A stretch of 64,000 nt of DNA from Artocarpus heterophyllus (Eukaryota > Streptophyta > Magnoliopsida > Rosales > Moraceae): positions 18,375,596 to 18,439,595 of the forward strand of contig CM046342.1 in NCBI GenBank assembly GCA_025403435.1. Reading direction: 5' to 3'. The notes under the pieces were generated by a model, which had not been told where the DNA came from, did not search any database, and worked only from the letters and a program-made list of their open reading frames with translations. Positions 34,150-46,683 of the stretch are shown in pieces (position 1 is the stretch's first letter; each line of letters opens with the position of its first letter). The translations under genes and the position numbers were made by a program.

Positions 34150-37100
34150 CCGGTAGAGATGTTAAAATGTGCAAGACCTGGAGAGCTAACACGAGCATGA
34201 CATAATACGATATGATTGTTAAATGAGCCAAGCCTAACATGTTTATTAAATGTGTTGAGCTTGACGTGATTTTTAGACACAAAACATGTTAAGGGTACAA
34301 TATACTAAGAGCACGATATGGGAATGAGCACGAACATGATAAGCGGCATGATAATGGCATGACAATATTGCTCTTTTATTATATACTTCTAACAATTTTT
34401 TTTTAAAAAAATATAATGTATATATTTTTTCTAAATTAGATTTTATCTCATTTGAAATTTTCTATGTGTTACTTCATAATAAGTTAAACTTTTAAATGTG
34501 TATGATATTGATGTTTTTTGTTTACCTATAATTTTGTAATTAGGCACGATTAAATCACGAGCACATATGAGCACAACACAAATATAGATAGTGGCTTTAC
34601 AGATATGCCATAGATTTAAGCGTTGGATTGATTTATGTCACAAAAAAAGAGTATTTGCAGAAAATGCCATGGCCACATCATCAGATTATATTTCGTATTC
34701 CAATTATATCCTTAAGATTTTAATCAGTAGTATTTGGCTAGTTACCAACCATTACGCAGTGTAATTCCAATTGGTCACTGGTGGTATCCACTATGATACT
34801 AGACAATTATCGACCAGTCACTGCTGTAAACTAACTAGAAATAGCCATCAATGACAGCACCGCCATCTTTAGGACACAAGAAATTCATTGAAAATTACAA
34901 ACCATATCCAAATATCCACAAAAGAAAAAAAATCCAAAAATTACAAAAAAAAAAACAAAATTCAAAAAATCCAACACTCCTCCACCACTGTGAACCAACT
35001 AGAATAGCCTTCAATGGTGGCACTACCATCGCCAGTACACAAAAAATAACTATAAATAATAGATAAAAACTAAATCGTAAAACTACAAAAAAAAAAATAA
35101 GAAATCCAACGTTCGTCCACTGCAAGACATTCATCAAGGATCACCTTCGCTCATCCACTGCAAGATCTGTCGCAGTGGAGAGAGTGATCTTCTGCAACTA
35201 TCGAGACAAGAAGGAGATCTCATAGTGTGAATAGGAGATCTCGACTCCTTTGTGTGGAGGCTACAATGGGAAGAGATGAAGGAGACGACATCGAGGCGAG
35301 ATCTCTACACGAGCTCCGCTGCAACAAACGAAGGTGGAGAGTGACGAATCTGGCTAGCGCCATTTATACAATGACCTAACTTTCCGAGCCATTACTTAAT
35401 ACTCTTTTCTTAATTTAAACTTAATCTTGCTCATGAAAATATAGAATATTTTTTTCTTTTTTAAAAAAACATAACCAAAATACTTAATTGTATTACGTAG
35501 TCTTTCCCGTAATGTTTTTATAAAACATTTGCTTACTTATAATTACAAACCATTTACTTAAATTTTCATGCAAAAGCGGTATTAGCTTATTACTAGATCA
35601 TAACAAACTATAAAATAAGCAATTTATCAAAAACCAGAATTAACACTCGTAATAGCATCCATAGCCTGATCATTGCATTTGTCCCACCGCTTTGCCCAAC
35701 TCATCAACTTTTCATACCAGCCTCTTGGCAGGGTTTCCTACAACATGAAAGATCTAGATGAGCTTTCGCTTAGTAAGTCCAAACATATCTCATAAAACAT
35801 TTTATAAGATTACGACAATAATGCAATACATGTTTTCATTTATGCATGCATATGAACATCTCCATAATTTATCTTTTATTTTGGGCCTAGGTGATCGTAC
35901 CAAGTCCGCATAATCGTCAAACACCAAGATTGTATCTTGATGCTCCCCTTGGGTAGGGAGACTTATATACCCTGCCTAAGTAGAGGTTGATACATCACTT
36001 TATCTTATCTTTCTTAACTTTGGGGTTTAGATGACTAACTTCGTGATCTTATTGAACATGCTTTATGCAATGACTTGATGTTAAAGACAATAGGCATAAC
36101 ATTTGCAATCATAGAACGTTCATTAATAAGGCATATAAAAATCAATTTCTTTATGCTGTAGGTGAAGTTTGGGCCTTACTTAGACCTCATGTTAACACTC
36201 TTCTTAATTCCTTTTTCTTTAGTTAGTCGGCTTTGTGTCTTGATAATTTGACACTTGACTATTAGTTTGTGTCTATGGTAACGATGTAGTTCTACACCAT
36301 TTTACTTAAGTAATTTAAAGCTAACTAACGTCTTGTTTAATAGCTTTGAACTTTGTATGTCAAGATTCACCTCTTCTTTTCAAACTTTGAGCTCAATTAG
36401 TAAGCTTGGGTCCTTTTTACCCCTTTTGTAAAAATGATATTTTTGTCCTCAATGGATCTTTAAATATCACAAACATTTTTAGAACAAATTTTGTGATTAC
36501 TTACTGCCCAAAACAGTGCAGTGAATTTGCCTACGCAGTGAGAAAAATACATTTTTTATTATCTTTATGGTTTTGGTCCGAATTGTGAAAATATTCCCAT
36601 TTTTGCCTCTAACAGGTTTTGAAAAATTTCAAACTCATTGGAAGTAATCTTGGGTTGATTTGCAGCTCAAAACGAATAAAACCTGACTATGCAGTGAAAA
36701 ATATAGGTTTCATTTTTCTTACAGTTTTGACATAAAACATGACAATTTGACATTTTTGTCCGTAGCACCAACATGGAACTGTTTGGCACTATTAGGTGAA
36801 GTTTTTAACAAGGATTAAAATATTTCAAAGGTTCAAGGGCAGATTTAATCAATTTACTAATGTTTTCTCATTTTTACTATTTAAAAAATTTTACGGTAAA
36901 ATCTTTCGAAATTCATAACTCAAAATCGGTGTGGAATTATAGGAACCTCATTTCACAAGAGTTCATAGTTCAATCAAATATACTACTTTTGTGTTTTAAT
37001 GTTTCTCAAAATCAATCATTTTGGGGGACTTTAAGTTAATTATCTAAAAAACATAGTTTTGAAAAGTAACATTTTTGGCTAGGTCCAGTTGGATTTTAGG

Positions 37101-38957
37101 GAAACTTTCTTCACAAAAAAGTTTATCTTGTTGTTTCCTTAAAATTACATGTTGAGCTCATAAACTAAATCTATTCTTGAGTATCCCTAAACTTAAGACT
37201 TTTTAAAACTAATATTTAAAGTGTGTTGAGACACTTTTACAACAAAGTCCTTTTTTTTTAACAACTCTGCATAGTCTAAGCTTAACCATCACATCTAAAG
37301 CTATACAACATACAAATAAATCACACCATAAAAGTCTCTTACATGCCAAAGTCCAGAAGATTATTTACAATCCATAAAAATTTAGAACACAAACTTTAAA
37401 CAGAGATTTAAAGTTAGGACTTATACCTGGTGTGGCCCAATATTATTGAGTCACTTTCCTTGTCGGATATAGCCTCTAAAACTGCTTATCCTTTAAAAAA
37501 AACTATAGAAAATCAATATCTTCATAAACACTAAACTTTAACAAAAATCCACCTTGAAAAGTTTGGATATTTACGTTAAAACTCTTTTAAACTTCTAAAA
37601 TCATTCTTCAAACTTCCTAATCTTGCTTCTAGGAATGATTAAGAGGCTTGGACAATAAATTTCTTTTGAGGAAATTGGCTAGAGGGAATTGATTTTGAGA
37701 GAGGAGAAAAGAGAGGAAATTTTGCTTCATGAACAAAGCTTTGAGGAAAAGAAAGAAAATGGAATTTCAAAATGGCCCTTGAGTATTTATAAACCTTGAT
37801 CTTGGAGACTTAATTGTAACAAAATTTTTTGCTAAAACATCCCTCTCTAAATCTAAATCTAGATTTTATAAGGGAAATAGAGTGATTTTTTGCACAATTT
37901 TCAAAGTCCGCAAGATAAGATTAAAGTACAATCTAATTATAGTGTTTTATTTAGCAGTCTAGTTTTAACCAAAACTGTATTTTGCTTGCTTTGATAGTGT
38001 ATTTTGAAGGAGATATTTTCTTTATTAGTAGAAAAATATTCCAATACACAATTTACTTATACTGTTTAATTTCCATCAATAGTAGTTCTTTTATTTGTGT
38101 GGAAACTAATTTTGTATAATTATATAGTGTTAACTAGACTACTCTAAATAACTTTTTATACTGCATATTGTCATTGAGTGGACTACTAATATGAATATCT
38201 ATGCCAGCTTAACTGTTTGGTATATTGTCATTTTTTACACTGCTTAGGACTTTAACATGATATTTTAATCTTTGTTTCCCATATTTACTATGTGGGTATA
38301 TTTTGGACACATAATTGGATTTTATCATAATACTTAATAAATTTTGGAGTATTCCAACTCATAAAATTTGTTCATATTAAATTTTACATTAATTCATCAA
38401 GAATTTCATACAAAAATGCACATGAAATTTCATTATATTTTCAACACATAATTTCATAATTACAAAAATGCAAAATTCATTGTTTAAATCTTAATTTAAA
38501 TTATTGATTTAAACTAATAAATTTTCTCAGATATTACAGTTTACTATAGGGTGCTTGTGTGAATTGCATGAAGAAGGGGAGGCAGAGAGGACGATTGAAG
38601 GAGATGAGAAGAAAATGAAAAGTGAAAGAAAGGAAAAAAAACCTTATTGAAGTGAGGGTTTATTAGTCTCTTTACTTTCTCGTTTATTTTTTTTTTTTAC
38701 CGTGTTGCATTAAAAATCAATTAGTTTTTTACATGTGGCATAAATAAATCCACATCTAAACGTTGTGGCATGTAGTCGAAATACCTCAATATAGATAGGT
38801 CATTGATCGGGCTTGACACTATAAATATAAAACAAGCATGGCCTAACACAACATGACAAATAAATGGGCTGGCCTAGGCACAATATAGAGCATATTTAGG
38901 CCAAATTTAAGCGGGTCGAGCTGGCTAAGTTAGCCAGCATGTTTGACATCTTTAGCC
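34150..38957. mobile_element. Inverted-repeat DNA element carrying LTR-like copy 3
   Basis: The outer ends are diverged inverted repeats. The left has TAGAGATGTTAAAATGTGC near 34154 and a right-hand inverse TAAAGATGTCAAACATGC near 38955. Further inside, a left ATTTAAGCGTTGGATTGATTTATG block (about 34615) matches the inverse of 38730-38770. Between them lie about 820 bp of other sequence, the inserted LTR-like copy 3, and 140 bp on the far side. No transposase was seen, so it is non-autonomous. The exact termini and target-site duplication were not resolved. Confidence 0.4.
35489..38538 (-). repeat. Long LTR-like element copy 3
   Basis: On the minus strand it begins TGTAATATCTGAGAAAA and ends ACTACGTAATACA. 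It shares module order with copies 1 and 2: an AGTATAA-like zone (37920-38270 region), a CATAACTC-type central block near 36920, TTACTTACTGCCC near 36500, and the hairpin GAGCTTTCGCTTAGTAAG at 35760. It has no coding region. It sits inside the inverted-repeat element 34150-38957. No target duplication was identified. Confidence 0.6.
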
Positions 38958-39257
38958 ACTAAAAATCAAATGGAAAAAAGCGATTAAGTACAAATAGAAT
39001 ACACACATATATAAGGTAAATTATATTCATGCACCCTATATTCAGGAAAAATACCCAAAACATTGCTTAAATTTTGCGTAGACAAAACTTCTACTCATTT
39101 TACTATAAAAATGTTTGAAATGTCCCTTGTGTTTAAAAAATTAAACTCAAAATATACCTAAAGCAATTATTTTTTTAAATATCAAAATTATCCTTCCCAA
39201 TTTATATCACATGTTATTTTATATATATCTTAACTAAAATTTTAAATTAAAATTAGT
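38958..39257. other. Intergenic; left arm of a weak inverted repeat
   Basis: The stretch near 39015-39045 (GTAAATTATATTCATGCACCCTA) is loosely the inverse of 39830-39866, suggesting a decayed foldback element of about 850 bp that contains the SINE-like segment. No gene is seen. Confidence 0.3.
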
Positions 39258-39420
39258 TGCAAGTATAGTTTAGTCATAAAACTACTTCTAACTCTACCTA
39301 AAAGTGAAGAGTTCGAATCCCTCACAGGCCCCACCCCCAAGTTCCAAAAAAACTTTGAATCAAAAAAATTAAAAACGTTCAAATAAATATTTGAAACCAA
39401 ACAAAAACTTCAATTATTTT
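39258..39420 (+). mobile_element. tRNA-derived SINE remnant
   Basis: TATAGTTTAGTCATAAAACT (A-box-like) is followed about 45 bases later by GAGTTCGAATCCCTC, a near-perfect Pol III B box, then a C-rich body and A-rich sequence. The folding of a true tRNA (acceptor and anticodon stems) is absent, so this is a SINE head and not a tRNA gene. Confidence 0.55.
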
Positions 39421-40636
39421 AAAAGTTTTTAATTTTTTTACAATTGTTTTTATTTAGTATTTTAGTTTAACAATGCTTTAAATTGTATTTAATAAAGGTT
39501 AGGAAGGGAAAACTTAGTTGTTTAAAAAAATTAATTGTTTGAAGAGTATTTTGAGTGATTTTATAAATACAAAGGTATGATGAGTATTCGCATAATAAGA
39601 AAGATAAAAGTTGTATTTAAGAAAAACACATGAGCATTTTGGGTATTTTCTTTTAAATTTTATCATCATTTGCTTGTTACATCCTAAAATTTTGATTTTA
39701 ACATTTATAATCATATGCTTGACAATCTTCAACAATCTAAATCTAATCAATTGCAAATGTCAATTAATGAGTAGAAATTGAGGTCCAAGATGCAAAAATA
39801 TAAAAGTTTAGGGTCCAACTGCTAGCCAATAAAAAGTTTAGGGTGCATTTATGTTGAAATTTTTAGTAATTTTTGTCTATTAGGGATGTAAAATTTTAAA
39901 ATCTAAGTTGTTATTTGTTAAAATTATATAAGTTTAGAATTTAAGTAGATGAGGATATACAAATACATTAAACATAGAATATATATGGATGTATAAGCAA
40001 ATCATGTATGTTTCTAAATACTTTCTGAACCCCCAATGAGGAGATTTTATTTTCTTGAGATCTTCAACTCTTTAGATCAACAAATTGGTGGCATTGTTGG
40101 TGTCAATGTCCAAAAACCGAGTTATAGGTTGATAAATTAGAAATTTTATGGTAGGAATTTTTTTATTGTTTGTTTAAGCCATTATATTAAATTTTATTAA
40201 CATAATTGGAATTATGAGTTAAAACTAAAAAACTATAACGTATAAGAGCTTTACTGTAGTGAACTTTTGCTTTATATTGTAGATATGAGTACATTACACT
40301 ATAGGAGTTGAACTAATGAGTTCCATTGTAGCAAACTTTTGATCTATGAATAAAAGCATTTGTTTGTTGCACGTTGTAAATTTTAAAGTAACCAATCATA
40401 TTTAAAAATTAATCTAATGATCAAATAATGTTTCTAATTATAGTAAAAAAAGGGCAATAAAAATTTCCTTTCAAATTATTAAAATGGGAAATATTTCAAA
40501 ATTTTAAAAAGTTAGAGAGTAAAATGGAGTTAAAAAAAATCTAGTTGATAATCCAAGACAACTTCTATGCCTTTTTTTCCTTTGAAGGTTGTTTGTTTGG
40601 CTTTTTTTTTTTTGGAATAATAAATACACTTGCAAA
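39421..40636. other. Intergenic, AT-rich; no gene seen
   Basis: Only the diverged foldback arm near 39830-39866 and scattered homopolymers are visible. Confidence 0.3.
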
Positions 40637-40770
40637 GTGTTTGGCTCTCGATTAGAAGCAATTGGTTCTAACCATTAAATAGTATAAAGCTTTCAGCTAC
40701 AGTAAAAAACAAAAAAGTTGCTATAGTATTTTTAACAAAAATTGGTTCTAACCATACTTCTCAAACATCC
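40637..40770. mobile_element. MITE, GGGTGTTTGG family copy 3 (decayed)
   Basis: It starts GTGTTTGGC and ends TCAAACATCC, with the internal AAGCTTTCAGCTACAGT motif shared with copies 1 and 2 and an inner inverted pair (GGTTCTAACCAT). Confidence 0.55.
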
Positions 40771-40784
40771 TATTAATTATATAT

Positions 40785-40893
40785 GGTGTTTGAAAGAGAA
40801 TTTTAAACCAATGGTTTGAATTGTAAACAGTGTTAAGCTCTCAAATGCTATAGTAAAAAGCTACAGTATAAGCTCTTACATGCTACAGCTCTC
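40785..40893. mobile_element. MITE, GGGTGTTTGG family copy 4 (truncated)
   Basis: It starts GGTGTTTGAAAGAG and contains AGCTCTCAAATGCTATAGT and CTCTTACATGCTACAG. The right terminus is missing next to LTR-like copy 4. Confidence 0.5.
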
Positions 40894-40898
40894 CCTGT

Positions 40899-41199
40899 AA
40901 CGACCCTATAAACGTGACCGTTACTTAACTATATATCATTCTTAATCTTAATTTATTGTAAGATACTGAATTTATAGAATAATTTTTTTAAACATAATGC
41001 TAATTACTTAAATTAATTTCCTTAAAATAATTCTTTATTTAAAAGAAATTTCTCAAAACATTTCCAAAACTAATTATTTCTATAGTTAACTTGTTTAAAC
41101 CTTTCATTTATATATGCTGCAACATAAAAATTTTAAAATAATTTAGACAAAGACTGTATAGTTGCAATCTTAGTTTCAAACTACACATGCATAAAACTA

Positions 41200-41238
<39 letters not shown>

Positions 41239-41873
41239 GCTTAATTTAAAACTACTGCAAAAGATACATTAGTAAGCAGTATCCATACCCATCTCCACCA
41301 TCTATCCACGCTCGCCACTGTCCATCACAAGTTGTTGACAGGTTATTTACCTAGAGCATGAACATTTTTAAGAGCTTTTGCTTAGCAAATAGGGATCATT
41401 TACTCACAAAACAAGCTTAAACATTTATAAAATGATGCATGAGCAGATTACGCTTCATTATGAATAAGTTTTATAGATATAATTTGTCTTACTTAACATG
41501 CCCTATATATACATACTGATTGCATGCAATCATAGGAAAGTTAGTCCTAACAACCCCAGATCATAAACTGAATTGAATCTGTATACCTCTCTAGGTTCAA
41601 AGGCCATGAATTTTCCCTATAGATCGGGAGGTTGGTACACAATCTTAACTTAACTTATCTCATCTTGTTTATTACATTTGTCTTACTGCATATATGCAAC
41701 ACGACATGTTACGACATTAACTAATAACATAAATTATAACTGTTTCTAACATAAGGTGAATATGCGATAAAATTTATTTTATAGCATAAATCATATGCAA
41801 TACACATCATCACGCAACACAGGTAATGCATTTTTGTAAAAACATGTAAAAGCACATTAATTTGAAAACCATA
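40899..41873 (-). repeat. Long LTR-like element copy 4, segment a
   Basis: This is the 3' end of a minus-strand family member. On the plus strand it begins TGTAACGACCC, the inverse of the GGTCGTCACA end of copy 1, and includes the hairpin-like GAGCTTTTGCTTAGC at 41372. It is cut at 41873 by the Tat element, whose TSD CCATA joins it to 55853. A (TA)n run lies at 41202-41232. Confidence 0.55.
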
Positions 41874-42513
41874 TGTTGAGGGTGAGCTCAGTGCAACCGC
41901 CAAGGAGCCATACTCTGAGTGGTCGGCCAAACAGCTTGGCAAAGTTACCAAGGAGTGAACTACTAACCCTTATGACCCTAGACGTCGTGTAGGGGGTGCT
42001 TCTTAGGACCTCCAGGGCCGCATCTCAGTAGGTTGCCACCTAAGACTAAGTACCAGCTCAGGCGGATTATTTTCGTTGAAAAGTGGACTGCTGCTCGGCA
42101 CCACAGGCCAACAAATGGCAAACAACTCACCGTCTAATAGAAGCCAATCCATCGATGAAGGGACGTGACACTTGTTACCTACTGCCTGACATGCCTTGAT
42201 GTGACACCCTGGTTGTCGACAAAACCCACCTAACACCCGGTCCAAGTGGTAACCTATAAATAGGATGCATTTATTACATTCTAGCATGCATGCTACTTCC
42301 CACTTAACAAGCTCTCGTCCTCTACCGAGCAACCCCTGCCTTGAGCATTGGACAACCCTTGTCTGTTGACTGACCCATTTTTCTTACCTCCGAAGCATCC
42401 CTCCTCTTGTTGCAGGCATACTCGATCAGGCAAAGAAAAACTGGGAAAAGCTGAGCACCATGCGCAGCCGCACATGGTGTTGATTCTACGCTGGACCTTG
42501 GTAAGCATGACGC
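41874..42513 (+). repeat. 5' LTR of the Tat-type element
   Basis: It starts TGTTGAGGGTGAGCTCAG and aligns with 55207-55847 throughout. The TATA box TATAAATA is at 42255-42262. The 3' boundary is set by comparison with the other LTR. The last few bases differ and no standard PBS follows, which suggests a rearrangement at this junction. Confidence 0.88.
42255..42262 (+). promoter_or_regulatory. TATA box, Tat 5' LTR
   Basis: TATAAATA followed by GGATGCATTTATT is conserved in the 3' LTR at 55589-55596. Confidence 0.65.
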
Positions 42514-42943
42514 CAAATTAATTCAAGCTGCCAAATTAAGTTTGTAAATATGTTTAAGAATGCGCCATCCGGTGCGTCAACAGAATCTTAGAGTGCAGTC
42601 CACGTGTTTAAATCTGATTGGCGCGTGCGTTACACGCGCCGACAAAGCTGTAGGCGAGGCAAGGGAGTCTCAAGCCGCTTTGGATCATGTGCGGTCGTGT
42701 CTACGTGCATCTGTTCTCTGAAGCGTCAGATCTGAATACTTTGACTCATCCATCGGCCTTAAATCTCGGTCCCATTGGCCCCACCTAGGCCTATTCTCGA
42801 GCGCATTTGATAGCCGTTGGATCACGCATTTAACAGTCAAGATCAGCCCATTCCAATACTATCAGCTGCCGCATCACACAGGATCTCAAAGACAAATTCG
42901 TACTCTCAGGAACGCGAATCTCGTGAATTTTAGTGGGGGGGCC
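42514..42943 (+). other. Noncoding segment ending in a polypurine tract
   Basis: This GC-richer stretch contains a short palindrome GGCGCGTGCGTTACACGCGCC near 42619. It ends in TTTTAGTGGGGGGGCC, a good polypurine tract, immediately before the Athila-like LTR. It is therefore probably the 3' untranslated part of an inserted Athila-like element rather than Tat sequence. Confidence 0.4.
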
Positions 42944-44050
42944 TGATTCGAAGAAAAGAAAAGAAAAAAATAATTAAAATATTAATAAAAAATAGTGAAT
43001 AGTAAATTTTTTTACTATAAAAGGGGGGCTCCCCCCCCCTCATTCACAACACCCCTCCTCCAGGCCTCTTGGCCCATTCTCCCTTCTTTCCTCCTTCCTC
43101 CCTTTTCTTCTTTTATCCCTTAGAAAAAAAATATATATATATGTTTAATTTAGTGTAGAGAGTCTGGTGAGGCAGAAAGATGATCTTGTATGCGTAGTAC
43201 TTTGGTATGGATTTTAACTCTATATCTATTTTGTAATGCTTATATTTTGTGGAATAAATCATATCTTTATGTTTTCAATAATTATTGTTACTGTTGTTAT
43301 GCTGTCAATTTTTATATAAATTCAGTCATGCTTTCTTTATGTAATTTAATTATGTTGCATAATTAATATTAATAATACTAAAGTCATGCTCATTTATTAA
43401 GTTGAGTTTCTGCTGTATTATAGACATAGACTGACACAGTAAATGCTTGGTAATTCTTGATTTATTGTAGGCAGAGGATGGCATAGTATTTTCTTAAACC
43501 ATTTAATAAGTCAAGGTACTGCCGAAATTAACGCAATAATTTATTCCATAAAAATATATTAATTTTGATTTGTTATTATATTTTCTATCTTAAAATTATG
43601 TTAATTATAATTGAGTGACAGCGGTTATAATTTTCATAATTAGTGCATTAAATCATTAGTGAGAGATGATTATTTTGCTAGTTTTTATAAGAAAACCCTT
43701 ACTGTATTATGGCTTGCTATATTGTCGCTCTCGGTTGACCCATATAATTAGTAAAAAGTTCTTGCAATTAATGAGAAAAGATATAATAAATCAAATACTT
43801 TAGATAATTATTAATTAGAATTAAAATTCTATATCAGTTGCAAAACATACAAGGGATTCTCAAAGCTTCACCGTTTTAATTTTATGCTTTAAATTTTGAA
43901 TAAAAAAATCACAAAAATATTTCTTTTACTTTTAAACTTTGCTCTGAAAAACCGCTTGTCTTTTTGAACGTTTATTTTTAACAATCTCGAGTTACAAATT
44001 TTTACCTCCCTGTGGATACGACAACTTTTTTATACTACAAACGTTCGCCG
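42944..44050 (+). repeat. Athila-like LTR fragment inside the Tat element
   Basis: It starts TGATTCGAAG after a polypurine tract, has a TATAAAAGG box near 43017, and matches the inverse of 2846-3868 over most of its length. It ends in TACTACAAACG and lacks about the last 40 bases present in the other copy. It is joined directly to Tat integrase sequence, which marks an illegitimate junction. Confidence 0.65.
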
Positions 44051-44059
44051 TTTATAAAA

Positions 44060-45020
44060 AGAGAAACATTGTGGGGCGTTGTTACCACACACAACCACCT
44101 CAAGTGTCAACAATTCGCAAGGGTGCCTGGACATCACGTCGAGCCACTCACCTCAGTAACATCAACATGGCCATTTATGAAATGGGCTAAAGATCTGATC
44201 GGACCCCTTCCTTAAGCCTGATCACAGTTCAAGTATTGCATCGTAGCCATAGATTACCTTACCAAATGGGTTGAAGTAGAATCATGTACCAACATGACCG
44301 AAGCAAAGTGTATCAACTTCGTGTGGAAAAATATCATTTGTCGGTTTGGAATCCAGCATACCATTGTGACCGATAATGCTAAATAGTTCGAGTCCTTAAG
44401 TCTCCTTTAGCTCTACGAGCAACTCGGCATCAAGAAAGTTTTCTCCTCTCCGAGCTATCCATAGAGCAATGGCCAAGGAGAGACAGTCAACAAAACAATC
44501 AAATATAACTTGAAGCAAAAGCTCGAGGGCCTCAAGGGAGCATGGATTGACGAGCTCCCAAAAGTATTCTGGGCATACCAAACAACTGCCTAAACGGCCA
44601 CCGAGGAGACCCCATTTTCGCTGGTGTATGGTGCGGAGGCTGTTGTACCGACCGAGGTGGGGCTACCAAACTTTAGGGTCAAACACTATGAGGAAATTGA
44701 AAATGGCGAGGTCACGATGTCCGAGCTGGACTTACTAAAAGAAAAAAGAAACCGGGCTACAATCTATAATGCAGCTCGAAATCAGGTTGTCGCTCGGTAC
44801 GACAACAAACAAGTCCAGCTGAGGAGCTTTAAAGTCAGAGATCTGGTATTGAAAAAGGTCACGGGTCAGTAGCCCGGGTTGGGGTTTTTTGGCCCGAAGT
44901 GGGACGGGCCGTATAGGATTGTTGGAATTATGTGGCCAAGCACATACAAACTATCTGACATGGAGGGAAACCTACTCAGTCACTTTTGGAATGCCAATGC
45001 TAGAAACCTTTTTGACCTCT
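44060..45020 (+). pseudogene. pol: Tat-lineage integrase, 5'-truncated and broken
   Basis: This is the integrase of the Tat element. Residues in order are KCQQFARVPGHHVEPLTSV, WPFMKWAKDLIGPLP (catalytic Asp), a stop, FKYCIVAIDYLTKWVE, FGIQHTIVTDNAK (catalytic Asp), VFSSPSYP then SNGQGETVNKTIK (catalytic Glu), KGAWIDELPKVFWAYQTT, ETPFSLVYGAEAVVPTEVGLP and a C-terminal VRDLVLKKVTGQ, ending FWNANARNLFDL. Stops occur near 44213, 44219, 44382, 44409, 44461, 44592 and 44870. Most fit single transitions. The zinc-binding N-terminus is absent left of the LTR fragment junction. Confidence 0.88.
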
Positions 45021-45710
45021 AGCTATATTCTTTTTGTAACTAGACCTATTGAATATGACTAGGATGTAAATATTACACATCAATGAAATGTAAATTTCCT
45101 ACACCATTCCATCGAGCAATGTGTGTCTAAGGAAAATGCATGACCCAAACAGGGATACCATAATTCCAGTTTGGAGGACCAGATGACAACTCCTGAAAAG
45201 GGAGAGTCGTCCTAATTAACTAAATTGGGGGGGCTGATTGGCACCTTGCCAACTGTTAAGTCTATTGCTGTACAGGCCGCCTAATGAGTCGCCTAGCATA
45301 ACTATGCCCAACCAATATTAGACTTGTAAAGTTTTCACAAACTTAAACAAGTCTAGGGGGCGACAGAATATAGGGTACTCATATGTCGTTATGCTCTGTC
45401 CAACCAAGAAAACAGGGATTCCCTACTCGGATTAACTCAGTAATCATCGAGACATTAAACTTGACATCAATGTAAATTGAAAAGAGGGAGGCTCAGAAAA
45501 CATAGTTTAAGAATGCCCCTCCCGAGGAGCATCCAACTTCGTCCGAATTCCTAATTCAATTTTGAGGCCGAGGTCTATGCTAACTCGGTGAAAATGAAGG
45601 CTTAACTACATTCTCGATAAACCCCTCACCCTGAATTATGAAAATGTCTACCCGAGAATAATCGTACATTGAATATATCAAAAACATAATATAGAAGAAT
45701 CTAAGGAGCG
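45021..45710 (+). other. Tat 3' spacer after pol; also 3' flank of the antisense array
   Basis: It contains a PPT-like TTGGGGGGGCTGATT at 45225-45239, a second polypurine tract about 10 kb before the real one at 55194. No ORF with motifs is present. Read on the minus strand, it is what lies downstream of the last array unit. Confidence 0.45.
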
Positions 45711-46683
45711 ATGAACTTGGAATATTAAACTTTTCATTCAAAAGTAGTGGTGGGAGGTACAATTAACCGGGCACCTCCTAAGCCCGGAAAAACAAAATAC
45801 AAGCAAAAACAAAAAAGGACAGCCTAGGCCTGGGCCCCATCTCCGCATTGTCTTCCTCGCCACCACCACCACCAGTGTTCTGCTCGTCCTTGTTGTCATC
45901 GCCGTCCACTTCGACGACCTCTTCACCCTGCTGTTGCTGAGCAACGCCCTACTCTGGCTTGACTAAGAGCGACCAGTCGAAGCCCTCAACCTCAGGGTGC
46001 TGTCGGATCATATGGTCTCGAAGGTCTGTCAGGCTGAAGTAGTAGTAGTCAGCGTACTCTAGGAACACCTTGAACTCTTCGATGGCCTGGGCGATTTGGC
46101 CGAGTAGCTTGTCCAAAAATCACAGATGCTCGGCTTGTAGAGCCACCAGCTTCTCTTTGAGCTAGGCAGCCTCATCCTTTGCCTGCGTGGCCTTCTTTAT
46201 TGCCTCCTCGGCCTCTACCTTGGCCTGGTCGGTTTCCTCCTTTGCCTTCCAAGCCTCCTCCTCGGCTTGAGAAAGAGACGCCTTGATTTGATCAAGCTTA
46301 GTGTTTCTTGCACTGAGCTGTCCCTCGACCTCCAACATGTCGAAGCCCTTGACGAAGCCCGAGTCCTTGGAGGCAAGGGTGGTTCTTGGACTGTTATGGG
46401 CAGCTGCTCGGGTAGCGGGGGAAGCTCTATCCTCAAAGTCCACTTACATTTCCTCCTGACCTCCACGGCCTTGCCTTTCTTCTTGCGAAGGCTATCCATG
46501 AGAGCCCGCCTCTCAATAGCTGTGATCAGCCATGAAGACATCTCTATAAAGACAGTTTTCCCTAATCAAAATCAAGTCTGTATAAGAAAAAAAAAACTCA
46601 CGGCTGACCTCCGATCTAAAGCTGGCGAGACGGGTAAATGAGTTGGATCACGTCCTCGAGATCCTCGTTCGTCACGGGTGGCG
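45711..46683 (-). repeat. Array unit 1 (B-like); coiled-coil frame open
   Basis: This is the distal unit relative to minus-strand transcription. The coiled-coil frame is open at 46162-46443 (93 codons) and ends at a TAG shared with units 2-6. Diagnostic bases resemble units 4 and 6 (AACATGTCG, GCAAGGGTGG, CCTAATCAAAATC). Confidence 0.9.

Noticed and set aside
39258..39345. Possible tRNA gene (good B box GTTCGAATCCC)
   Set aside because: No complete cloverleaf can be drawn and an A-rich tail follows, so it is called a SINE remnant.
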